Below are positions 35,235-42,883 of a stretch of DNA of 64,000 nucleotides, one piece after another. This DNA is from JBMYZL01 sp049610385 (lineage in GTDB: Bacteria > Bacteroidota > Bacteroidia > Flavobacteriales_D > Sanyastnellaceae). How positions within the stretch are numbered: the first letter of the stretch is position 1; the number at the start of each line of letters is the position of its first letter. The stretch lies in assembly GCA_049610385.1 (NCBI GenBank), contig JBMYZL010000001.1:158570-222569 (forward strand), in the 5' to 3' direction. The position numbers and the translations under genes were made by a program. Under the pieces are notes generated by a model. That model saw only the letters and a program-made list of their open reading frames with translations, was not told the origin of the DNA and ran no database searches.

Positions 35235-35483
35235 TCAAAATTCATCCCAAATGAAACGAATCGACCATGCGGCGAGCAAGCCAATTGAATAGCGTTGGGT
35301 TGCCGGGTAGTTCGCGTGCATTCTTCGAAACCACAGTTCTGACCCCAAAATGTTCGACCCCGCCCAGCCATCCCATCCAACAGATGTGCACGTGTCCGGT
35401 TGGCTAAATACATCCACCTGGGATAGAGTCACCTCCCAAATTCCAGCGAAAACAAGAAAAAGAAACAAAACGTGATCGCTCAT
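35235..35483 (-). CDS. Small hypothetical membrane or exported protein within the men operon
   Basis: 82 residues, not recognised. The ATG at 35483 overlaps the menA stop (ATGA), and the stop falls 2 bases before menC, so the ORF is tightly packed between two real genes. The N-terminus is a hydrophobic helix (HVLFLFLVFAGIWEVTL) that could be a signal anchor, and a second hydrophobic stretch is near the end (YSIGLLAAWSIRFIWDEF). Packing and composition support a real gene; no function is proposed. Confidence 0.6.
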   Translation of the reverse strand: MSDHVLFLFLVFAGIWEVTLSQVDVFSQPDTCTSVGWDGWAGSNILGSELWFRRMHANYPATQRYSIGLLAAWSIRFIWDEF

Positions 35484-36433
35484 GACACGGGGTAATTGAC
35501 AGCGGACATCAATAAGAACAGGGCCACAACTGCCGTGGACAAAGCGATTTTTTTCAATTCAGGATCCAAGGCGGCAGGATTTTTTTGGTGCCAAACATCC
35601 ACCAAATGTCTCAGGTGAACCAGTGCAATCAAACCCATCCAAATCATGCCTGACCAGCGCCCCGATTCGATGCCCAGAAAGTAGATCAAAAAACTGCACC
35701 AGGCCGTGACGAAGAGCGAGAGATGATACTTTTTGGCACCTTCAAACCCCATGCGCGTCACCCAAGTCCTTTTGCCTGCCGCAGCATCTTTCTCATGATC
35801 TCGGAGGTTGTTCAAATTCAGCACCGAAACACCCAAAGCACCCGAAAAAGTGCCCGGAATCAGCCATGTCCAAGACCATGTGTGGGACAGAAGAAAGGCG
35901 GTCCCACCAACCCCAATCCATCCGAAAAACAAAAAAACCATCAAGTCACCCAAGCCCTTGTAACCATATGGATTCCTTCCCGCGGTGTACTTGTATGCCG
36001 CCACAATTGCCAACGCACCAAGACCTACGAGCAAAATGAATGCCAACAAATTCCCCGTGTCCCACAGCGCATATGCCACAGTGCTCACACCCAAAACCAG
36101 CGCCATCAAGGCACTTGCCAATACGGCCAGTCGCATGGCCCGTGGAGAGATTCTGCCGGAAGCCACAGCCCGGTCTTTTCGGGTGTGGTCATCGGCACCA
36201 TTCAAGGAATCACCCAAGTCATTGGCATAATTGCTCAATATTTGAAGCACGAGAACCGTAGCCATTATGCCAGCAAACACCCACCAAAATCGCCCGCAAG
36301 TGACCTCATCTTGCAAGGCCGAATCATGTCCCACGGCTGCCCCAATCATCACACAAGCCGCTGCCAGTGGCAATGTCCGCATCCGCGAAGCTTGAATCCA
36401 ATTCCGTGCTGTGGACATGTGTTGCAAATCCAT
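35480..36433 (-). CDS. menA: 1,4-Dihydroxy-2-naphthoate polyprenyltransferase
   Basis: 317 residues, a UbiA-superfamily membrane enzyme that attaches the polyprenyl tail to DHNA. The first Asp-rich motif reads NYANDLGDSLNGADD and the second NLNNLRDHEKDAAAGKRT, both needed for Mg-prenyl diphosphate binding. Eight or nine hydrophobic helices are apparent. Start at ATG 36433, with ATG 36418 as an alternative. It lies 39 bases after menD. Confidence 0.94.
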   Translation of the reverse strand: MDLQHMSTARNWIQASRMRTLPLAAACVMIGAAVGHDSALQDEVTCGRFWWVFAGIMATVLVLQILSNYANDLGDSLNGADDHTRKDRAVASGRISPRAMRLAVLASALMALVLGVSTVAYALWDTGNLLAFILLVGLGALAIVAAYKYTAGRNPYGYKGLGDLMVFLFFGWIGVGGTAFLLSHTWSWTWLIPGTFSGALGVSVLNLNNLRDHEKDAAAGKRTWVTRMGFEGAKKYHLSLFVTAWCSFLIYFLGIESGRWSGMIWMGLIALVHLRHLVDVWHQKNPAALDPELKKIALSTAVVALFLLMSAVNYPVS

Positions 36434-36472
36434 GTGGCGAAGTTACAACCGGACAGCCAGGTCCACAGATAC

Positions 36473-38125
36473 TCAATGGGGAAAGCGGGTGTTGGCCACC
36501 AACAACGAAGACTGGTTGCAACGGTACCACTCAGTCAACAGATTCATGAACAATCGACCTTCCTCGACTTGCCCGAACCAATGAAGGCCATGCAGTTCAG
36601 CCGAGGCTCGAAAATCCGCTTTCGGCGGGGCTGCAAAATACGGTTCACACAAGCCCGAGGACATTGGCCCTGGCAACCCCCGAAAGATGTCACCACCGGC
36701 ATTGTCGATGACCAAAATCTTGAGGTTTTGTGGAAACGGTTGCACGTGAAGACCATTTAGGTCGTAAAGCCACGCCGTATCCCCTGTCACCAAAACGACA
36801 GGACGGTGCGGGTTCATCAACGCATCGCCTACCGCGGTTGAAACGCAGCCATCGATGCCCGCCACGCCTCGGTTCGCATGCAACCGGCTCTCAAGCGGCC
36901 AAGCAACTTTCTGCATCTGCCGAACCGAAGTCGAATTTGCGAAATGGATGGCATGTGGCGGTTCTCGAAGCTCCATGAAAAAAGCGCTCAAATCTGAAAA
37001 CACCTGCTCATCTCCCCAAACGTTGACTCGTTCTTCATCAGATCGAAATTGGGCCTGATCCATTTGGACTTGCCACAAATCTGCAAACGCATTTTGTTCC
37101 GGCAATGCCTCCGCCAAAATCCCCAGACCATGTCGTGGGTGGATGCGCCATTCCGAAACCCCAGCCCCCCAAATGTCCCAAGCACCTCCACCCATGTGCA
37201 AATGGACCGGACAGAAGGATTGAAGCGCCTCACGAATGGCCTTGCTCATGGGCGGAAGCCCAACAGTAATGACCACCTCGGGTCTCAGTTCTTCCGGCCA
37301 TTCACCTCCCTTCCAATGGGCCAAAAGCGACTCCAGGTAGGGCGTTGAACGCGAATTGGCCAAGCCACTGAGTCGATCTGGCCAAAACACCACCCTCGAA
37401 CAAAGCGCTGATGCGGTTGCCTCTCGTTCCAAAGCCGACCATCCCAGCCAACTATCTGGATTGCCTCCTGCAAGTAGCAGAACCCGGGGCGAGTGACCAC
37501 ACAAACAATCCACCCAATCGTTGGGCATTTCAACAACCTCGACTTCGGACAATTCACTTGCATCGGGTTGGGACCATGTGCCTTCAGCTTGTTCGTACAA
37601 AGGTTCATCCAATGGAACGTTGACGTGAACAGGTCCCCGAGGATAGGTCGAAAGCTCTGTCCAACTCTCGCGAATGGCCTCGCGCATTTCGAACTCAGAC
37701 ATGGACAATTCGTCCAAGTCCAGGGACATCCTGACGTGTGCATCAAACAATCCAGGTTGTCTCACGGTTTGTCCGTGTCCACGCTGCCTCGCCTCCACCC
37801 CACGATCTGCTGTGACGCTGATCAGCGGATGCCCCGCATAGTGGGCCTCGGCGAGGGCAGGACCATGATTAACAGCTGCTGTACCTGAAGTGCTAATGAC
37901 AGCAACCGGACGACGATTTTCCAAAGTCATCCCGAGCGCAATATGGGCTGCCGAACGTTCATCCAATGCAACCATCAATTTCAATGCCGGATGGTGGTGC
38001 GCTGCGATGACCAAAGGCGCGTTTCGGGAACCCGGGCTGATGATTACATCCCGAAGGCCCAACCGGGCCAATTCATCGACAATGGATTCCGCCGCGGAAT
38101 GGTTCGAAGTGCGCCGAATCGACAT
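36473..38125 (-). CDS. menD: SEPHCHC synthase (menaquinone biosynthesis)
   Basis: 550 residues, ThDP-dependent. It adds the succinic semialdehyde unit from 2-oxoglutarate to isochorismate. Motifs: LRDVIISPGSRNAPLVIAA near the N-terminus with the ThDP-activating Glu in VISTSGTAAVNHGPALAEA, and the ThDP/Mg motif VLVTGDTAWLYDLNGL followed by VIDNAGGDIF. It starts 21 bases after the isochorismate synthase stop. Confidence 0.95.
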   Translation of the reverse strand: MSIRRTSNHSAAESIVDELARLGLRDVIISPGSRNAPLVIAAHHHPALKLMVALDERSAAHIALGMTLENRRPVAVISTSGTAAVNHGPALAEAHYAGHPLISVTADRGVEARQRGHGQTVRQPGLFDAHVRMSLDLDELSMSEFEMREAIRESWTELSTYPRGPVHVNVPLDEPLYEQAEGTWSQPDASELSEVEVVEMPNDWVDCLCGHSPRVLLLAGGNPDSWLGWSALEREATASALCSRVVFWPDRLSGLANSRSTPYLESLLAHWKGGEWPEELRPEVVITVGLPPMSKAIREALQSFCPVHLHMGGGAWDIWGAGVSEWRIHPRHGLGILAEALPEQNAFADLWQVQMDQAQFRSDEERVNVWGDEQVFSDLSAFFMELREPPHAIHFANSTSVRQMQKVAWPLESRLHANRGVAGIDGCVSTAVGDALMNPHRPVVLVTGDTAWLYDLNGLHVQPFPQNLKILVIDNAGGDIFRGLPGPMSSGLCEPYFAAPPKADFRASAELHGLHWFGQVEEGRLFMNLLTEWYRCNQSSLLVANTRFPH

Positions 38126-38146
38126 GAAGCGAAGTTACTGCAATTC

Positions 38147-39118
38147 TCAGCCTGGAACCACGAGGTTGTGGAGAATGGAATCGAGTTTAGCCTCCGTTTC
38201 CAGCCATTCGTCTTCCGGATTGGAACCCGAGACAATGCCAGCCCCAGCGTAAGCAATCACGCCATCCTGGGTCCACCACATGCAACGAAGATTGACATAG
38301 ACGGAACCCTTCCCATTTTGATGAACGGGGCCGAGAAATCCGGCATAATATTGACGATCCAGTGATTCCGAATCCAAGATAAATTGCATCGCGGCCTCCA
38401 AAGGATTTCCAGCCACGGCCGGTGTGGGATGCAAGGTCTTGGCCAATTGGAGAAGATCTCCACGAGACTGAAATCCTATTCGGGATTGCAGATGGACCAT
38501 ATCACCATATCCCAATTCCGAAGCGGGCGCTGTGCGGATTTCACTCGCATCTGCTTGTTCCAGTCGGGCCAAAATGTACCGGGTCACGACCTCTTGCTCT
38601 TCCCGTTCCTTGATGGTCCAAGTGACCTCATCTCCTCTGCGCAACGTACCCGCCAAAGAAACAGTTTCCCACTTTCCCTCCCCAGCCGAAGCCACCAACA
38701 ATTCCGGCGTAGCCCCCAACCAAATTCCACTTAATGGATGGTACCAGAGGTAGACAAAAGCGTCTGGAAACTGCTCACATTTGGACCGGAACACCTCCTC
38801 AGGCGTCAATTGGGTTTGCTCCTTCGAATGCCGTGAAAGAACCACTTTTTCAAAAGCGCCTTCTCCGATTTGAGACAGTGCCTCTTCGATGGTGCGGTGA
38901 AAATCCTGAGCCTCGGTCGGCATTTTTCTTGGACCCTGACCCGCAACCTGCTTCAACTGACCCGAAATGGGCCAATTGGTCTGTTGGATGTGACCTTCGA
39001 TGCGCAGTTGGCCTGGTCCCTCGAAAGGGGCAAAAACAAAGGCATCATCACCCCCTGCTGCCATGGTATACAAAACCGTTGACCCCGGAGACCGCCACCA
39101 AACACAAGGCTCATGCAT
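38147..39118 (-). CDS. menF: Isochorismate synthase
   Basis: 323 residues from ATG 39118, the compact chorismate-binding domain form common in Bacteroidota. Motifs: KVVLSRHSKEQ, WLGATPELLVASAGEG, SLAGTLRRGD, and the C-terminal FLGPVHQNGKGSVYVNLRCM with GAGIVSGSNPEDEWLETEAK. It converts chorismate to isochorismate, the first step of menaquinone synthesis. The start overlaps the thioesterase stop by 8 bases. Confidence 0.93.
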   Translation of the reverse strand: MHEPCVWWRSPGSTVLYTMAAGGDDAFVFAPFEGPGQLRIEGHIQQTNWPISGQLKQVAGQGPRKMPTEAQDFHRTIEEALSQIGEGAFEKVVLSRHSKEQTQLTPEEVFRSKCEQFPDAFVYLWYHPLSGIWLGATPELLVASAGEGKWETVSLAGTLRRGDEVTWTIKEREEQEVVTRYILARLEQADASEIRTAPASELGYGDMVHLQSRIGFQSRGDLLQLAKTLHPTPAVAGNPLEAAMQFILDSESLDRQYYAGFLGPVHQNGKGSVYVNLRCMWWTQDGVIAYAGAGIVSGSNPEDEWLETEAKLDSILHNLVVPG

Positions 39119-39518
39119 GATGCTGCACAATCATAACGGTCAAACGGCTTGTGCACACGAGACTGCCTTCCTCATCCCGAATGTCAATGGACCAGACGTG
39201 GAGACGTCCGCCACGATGCACCAATTTGGCTTCCCCTGTCACCCAACCCGATGACACACTCTTCAGGTGGTTCGCGTTGATCTCCACCCCCACAGCACCT
39301 CGACCCGAATCCGCCACCAGAAAATGAGAGCCCACTGAGCCAAGTGTTTCTGCAAGCACTACACTTGCGCCGCCATGCAACAACCCATAAGGCTGATGGG
39401 TTCGTTGGTCCACTGGCATGCGCCCAGTCACCACATCATCCTCAATTTTCAGCAGTTCAATCCCCAGTGCATCCGCTATTGTGGATCGTTTGCCTAATTT
39501 CATCTGATCAACTGACAT
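39111..39518 (-). CDS. menI: Hotdog-fold thioesterase, probable DHNA-CoA thioesterase
   Basis: About 135 residues from ATG 39518 (ATG 39503 is also possible). The PaaI/MenI-type motif QPYGLLHGGASVVLAETLGS, with the HGG turn and catalytic Glu, is present, then GVEINANHLKSVSSGWVTGE. It is first in the menaquinone operon, so it probably cleaves DHNA-CoA to DHNA. A TATTTTCG box lies only 4 bases before ATG 39518, which would suit the later start or a near-leaderless mRNA. The first 56 residues of the longer frame are antisense to the response regulator and are rejected. Confidence 0.85.
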   Translation of the reverse strand: MSVDQMKLGKRSTIADALGIELLKIEDDVVTGRMPVDQRTHQPYGLLHGGASVVLAETLGSVGSHFLVADSGRGAVGVEINANHLKSVSSGWVTGEAKLVHRGGRLHVWSIDIRDEEGSLVCTSRLTVMIVQHHA

Positions 39519-39536
39519 TCCTGCGAAAATACCTAC

Positions 39537-40262
39537 ATGAGCAAAGCAAATTTCGAGAAAGGTCACAAACCGCGCATCTTGCTCGCAGAAGATGACAAAG
39601 CTCTGCGCAAAATGCTTCGGTTGAACTTTGAAAATGAGAATTGGCAAGTCGCAGAGGCCGAAGACGGCGGCCGGGCCTTGTACCACTTCCGCAATTCCAG
39701 AATCGACGTCGCTGTGCTAGACGTCATGATGCCTGAACTGGATGGTTATGGAGTCTGTCAAACCATTCGAAACGAGGGGAATTTGACCCCCATTCTATTC
39801 TTGACCGCGAAAAATGAGAGTGAAGACCGCATTCATGGCCTTCAATTGGGCGCTGATGATTATTTGGGTAAGCCTTTCAACCTCGAGGAATTGTTGTTGC
39901 GATTGAAAAAACTCATGCGCATCTCGGGCAAAGGTTCTGGAACAGAAGTTCCGGATCAATTGAACTTCGGACAAGGGTGCAAGGTGGATTTCAGCAGCTA
40001 TGAAATCCAAACTTGGAATGGGGAAAGACGATTCATGTCCAAGAGAGAATCACATCTGCTTCGACTCCTCGCCAAACGCAAAGGAGAAGTCGTCAGCCGA
40101 GAAGAGATTCTCGAGACCGTATGGGGGTACGATGTCTTCCCGAGCACACGGACGATTGACAACTACATTTTGGCGTTCCGCAAGTATTTTGAACCCAACC
40201 CCAAGGAACCTCAGCACTTTTTTTCCGCTCGAGGCGTTGGCTATAGATTTGAATATGAATGA
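39537..40262 (+). CDS. OmpR-family response regulator
   Basis: 241 residues. The receiver domain (about 12-130) has the acidic pair in ILLAEDDKAL, the phospho-acceptor Asp in VAVLDVMMPELDGYG, Thr in LFLTAKNE and Lys in DYLGKPFNLEEL. The C-terminal winged helix (about 145-240) ends HFFSARGVGYRFEYE, typical of OmpR/PhoB. No histidine kinase is adjacent, so it is an orphan here. It diverges from the menaquinone operon with only 18 bases between start codons. Confidence 0.95.
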   Translation: MSKANFEKGHKPRILLAEDDKALRKMLRLNFENENWQVAEAEDGGRALYHFRNSRIDVAVLDVMMPELDGYGVCQTIRNEGNLTPILFLTAKNESEDRIHGLQLGADDYLGKPFNLEELLLRLKKLMRISGKGSGTEVPDQLNFGQGCKVDFSSYEIQTWNGERRFMSKRESHLLRLLAKRKGEVVSREEILETVWGYDVFPSTRTIDNYILAFRKYFEPNPKEPQHFFSARGVGYRFEYE

Positions 40263-40380
40263 CTTATGTGTTTTTCACGAAGAAATGTTGAAACGAAAGG
40301 CAACCCCGCGAAAAGTTCTTCGTCTGTGATGCAGACACGGTTTTAACCGACTGTGTTGGTTTCAATTTCTTGCAGGTTTT

Positions 40381-40416
40381 AGAAAGGAGTCTCATCGGAG
40401 ATTCCTTTCTTTTTTG
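40381..40416 (+). terminator. Terminator of the response regulator gene, overlapping the rsmG 3' end
   Basis: A 13-bp stem (AGAAAGGAGTCTC with GAGATTCCTTTCT, one G-U pair, loop ATCG) followed by six Ts. It lies about 120 bases after the regulator stop. The last codons and stop of rsmG on the opposite strand form part of the hairpin. Confidence 0.85.
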
Positions 40417-41066
40417 TCCACTTTTTTGGGTTGGGCATAGACAATGGATTTGGTCTCGAAAAATGGACTTCCAGGTACCAGTTTCTGAATTGGAAACTGC
40501 TCAACAGACCAATGGTGCTTAACCTCAGACAGTTCCTCTGCCAAATCTCCTCCTTTCAAATACAGAATCCCATTTTCCCGTTCATGCACGGAATGTGCGG
40601 AAAGATGCGGTGCCGCAAAGGGAATGAATTGGTTCAATCGAGTCACGGCTCGACTGATGACGAAGTCCACCGGCTCAATCGACAGTGATTCTGCTCGGGA
40701 CTGCACTGCTTGTACATTTTTCAACCCCAAGGCAGCAGCCACCGCCGCCACGACCTTGATTTTCTTGCCAATGCTGTCACAAAGAATGAAGGTGACTTCA
40801 GGGTGAAGAATCGCCAGTGGGATTCCAGGAAAACCACCCCCAGTTCCGACATCCAAAATGCGGGAACCTGGCCGAAAGCGTTGAATGGACGCGAGGCACA
40901 TGCTATGGAGCACGTGGCGCTCCTCGAATGCATCGAAATCCTTGCGCGAAACCACATTGATTTTGGCATTCCACTCTGTATAAAGCGGTTTCAACCGGCC
41001 CAACAAATCCGCTTCCTGCTCACTCAAAGTCAAACCAGCGAAGATTTCCCCCCCAGCTCTGAACAT
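40392..41066 (-). CDS. rsmG: 16S rRNA (guanine527-N7)-methyltransferase
   Basis: About 224 residues. The S-adenosylmethionine site reads RILDVGTGGGFPGIPLAIL, and RHVLHSMCLASI and FVISRAVTRLNQF are also characteristic. It modifies G527 of 16S rRNA. Two ATGs are available: 41066 is 7 bases after a clear AGGAG and is preferred over 41072, which is one base from it. The gene starts 11 bases after the sigma factor stop. Confidence 0.94.
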   Translation of the reverse strand: MFRAGGEIFAGLTLSEQEADLLGRLKPLYTEWNAKINVVSRKDFDAFEERHVLHSMCLASIQRFRPGSRILDVGTGGGFPGIPLAILHPEVTFILCDSIGKKIKVVAAVAAALGLKNVQAVQSRAESLSIEPVDFVISRAVTRLNQFIPFAAPHLSAHSVHERENGILYLKGGDLAEELSEVKHHWSVEQFPIQKLVPGSPFFETKSIVYAQPKKVDKKERNLR

Positions 41067-41077
41067 GGACATTCTCC

Positions 41078-41689
41078 TCAGAGGGTTTCCTTGGCTGGCG
41101 TGATCAAGGCGGACAAGATGTCACGCGCACGAAACAACTGGGCCTTGACGGTGCCAAGGGGCAAATCCAACTCTGCAGAAATCTCTTCATAGCTCATCTC
41201 TTCGAAATACCGCAATTCTACCAATCGTCGATATCTCGGCTTCATTTGGCTCACCACATCTCGCATCAAGCCCACACGTTCTTTCTTTTGAAGGGTCTCC
41301 ATGGGGTCCAAGCCTTCATCGCGTACATGAAATTCCATGACATCGCCATCTGCGTTGGCAAATCCTTGATCCAAAGACAAGGCATTTAAGCGTTTCTTTC
41401 GAATGAAATCAATGGTGTGGTTGGACGCAATTTTGAACAGCCATGTTGAGAAGGCATAAGCTGGACTATATTGATTTAAACGCTGAAATGCTTTTGTAAA
41501 AGTCTCAATCGTCAGGTCATCCGCATCATCCGAACTGAAAACCATTTTGTTGATCAAGTGGAAAATGGAATCCCGGTAGCGATCCATGATTTCGGCATAA
41601 GCCATCTGATCGTTTTCCAACGCACGCTGCACCAATTCATAGTCGCGGCGTGCTTTTTCCGACAAATTCGGGTTCACTTCCATGGTCAT
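41078..41689 (-). CDS. ECF-type sigma-70 factor
   Basis: 203 residues. Region 2 includes DADDLTIETFTKAFQRLNQY and ASNHTIDFIRKKRL; region 4 is RYRRLVELRYFEEMSYEEIS with the helix-turn-helix LDLPLGTVKAQLFRARDIL. There is no anti-sigma gene beside it, so it may belong to the broadly active SigW-like ECF group of Bacteroidota. Start ATG 41689 or 41683. Confidence 0.92.
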   Translation of the reverse strand: MTMEVNPNLSEKARRDYELVQRALENDQMAYAEIMDRYRDSIFHLINKMVFSSDDADDLTIETFTKAFQRLNQYSPAYAFSTWLFKIASNHTIDFIRKKRLNALSLDQGFANADGDVMEFHVRDEGLDPMETLQKKERVGLMRDVVSQMKPRYRRLVELRYFEEMSYEEISAELDLPLGTVKAQLFRARDILSALITPAKETL

Positions 41690-41734
41690 TCAGGCGTTCT
41701 GCTTGGTGATGTCCACGTGTGCGCACGAATCCGG

Positions 41735-42880
41735 TCAAGACCTCTTCCGTTCTCCCCATTCTTCTTGTTGATTCATCAACAAGGCTCGGAGGGTTTGGCC
41801 TGCCAACCAAAACCAAAATACGGGCTGCAACCAACCAAGCCACTGCCAGCCAGACTGAATGCCGCACGCACGCATGAACGACCGAAAGTTAATGGCATGA
41901 ATGCACCAACTTGCCCCCCCCCAACCAAATGCTATCCATAATGCAGTGTGCAAAACCTCCGTTTCTGTCCAACAAGCAACCGCCAAAGCCATGAAGGCAC
42001 CGAGGAAACAAATGCCTACGCCTGTCGGGAGGGCCAAAATCCACAGCATTTTGCGAGAATATCTCTGGCCTGTAGAGAGGTGCCTTCGCTTGGCTCGTCC
42101 GAACGCTTTCATTGAATTGGGGGTCCATGTATCCATTTGGGTCATGGGGTCGATGACGCCTTGAACCCGCAGATTCGGTTGATGGGAATGCATGGCTTGA
42201 AAGGTCAAATCATCGTCGCCTGATGCCAAGTCACTGTGCACCGAAATTTTCGGCCAAAGGGACTTCCTTACCATCCAATTCCGGCCCACGGCCATGTAGG
42301 GCAACCCCTCTCCAGCCCACCCCAAATAGCTTTGCGCCACCCGCAGTCCATCCCAAAGCGGGAGGGCCTTTACTGACCCTCTCAAAGGCAGACTCACGCC
42401 GAGAATGACATCCGCATGATCTAAAGCCATGGCATGGACCAGACGCGAACATGTCTCACGACTTCGGGGGCGGCAATCGACATCTGTCATCCACACCCAC
42501 GGTCCCTTCGCAGACTCCATCCCAATTTGAAGGGCATCCTTTTTGCCCGGGCGTGTGCCCTGAACATGAATAACCTGCAAAGTATGAGGATTGGGCACAG
42601 ACAACGACTCAAGCCGCGCGGAGGTGCCATCCGTGCTTCCATCATCCACCACAACAATTCGGAGGTGAACATCCACCTGGGCGCCCATGCTCGACATCCA
42701 GTCCTCAATCTCAGCGACACCATTTCGGACACACATCAGAACATCGACCTCAACATCTTTCTGCGCTTTTTCTGCCCGAATGGGCCAACGTCGCCAACCC
42801 CGATTCAGCCTTCGATTCAACACCAACTGAACGATGGCGCCCAAAACGGAGAGGAAAATAGCAACCCCCGACCAGATCAT
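41735..42880 (-). CDS. Membrane GT2-family glycosyltransferase
   Basis: 381 residues. The N-terminal hydrophobic helix is followed by a GT-A domain: VDVLMCVRNGVAEIEDWM, IVVVDDGSTDGTSARL, WVWMTDVDCRPRSRETC (DxD) and DLASGDDDLTFQAMHS, then AKRRHLSTGQRY and C-terminal transmembrane helices. The layout fits a nucleotide-sugar glycosyltransferase at the inner membrane. The acceptor is unknown. It starts 3 bases before the protease stop region upstream in the same direction. Confidence 0.88.
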   Translation of the reverse strand: MIWSGVAIFLSVLGAIVQLVLNRRLNRGWRRWPIRAEKAQKDVEVDVLMCVRNGVAEIEDWMSSMGAQVDVHLRIVVVDDGSTDGTSARLESLSVPNPHTLQVIHVQGTRPGKKDALQIGMESAKGPWVWMTDVDCRPRSRETCSRLVHAMALDHADVILGVSLPLRGSVKALPLWDGLRVAQSYLGWAGEGLPYMAVGRNWMVRKSLWPKISVHSDLASGDDDLTFQAMHSHQPNLRVQGVIDPMTQMDTWTPNSMKAFGRAKRRHLSTGQRYSRKMLWILALPTGVGICFLGAFMALAVACWTETEVLHTALWIAFGWGGASWCIHAINFRSFMRACGIQSGWQWLGWLQPVFWFWLAGQTLRALLMNQQEEWGERKRS

Positions 42881-42883
42881 GGC

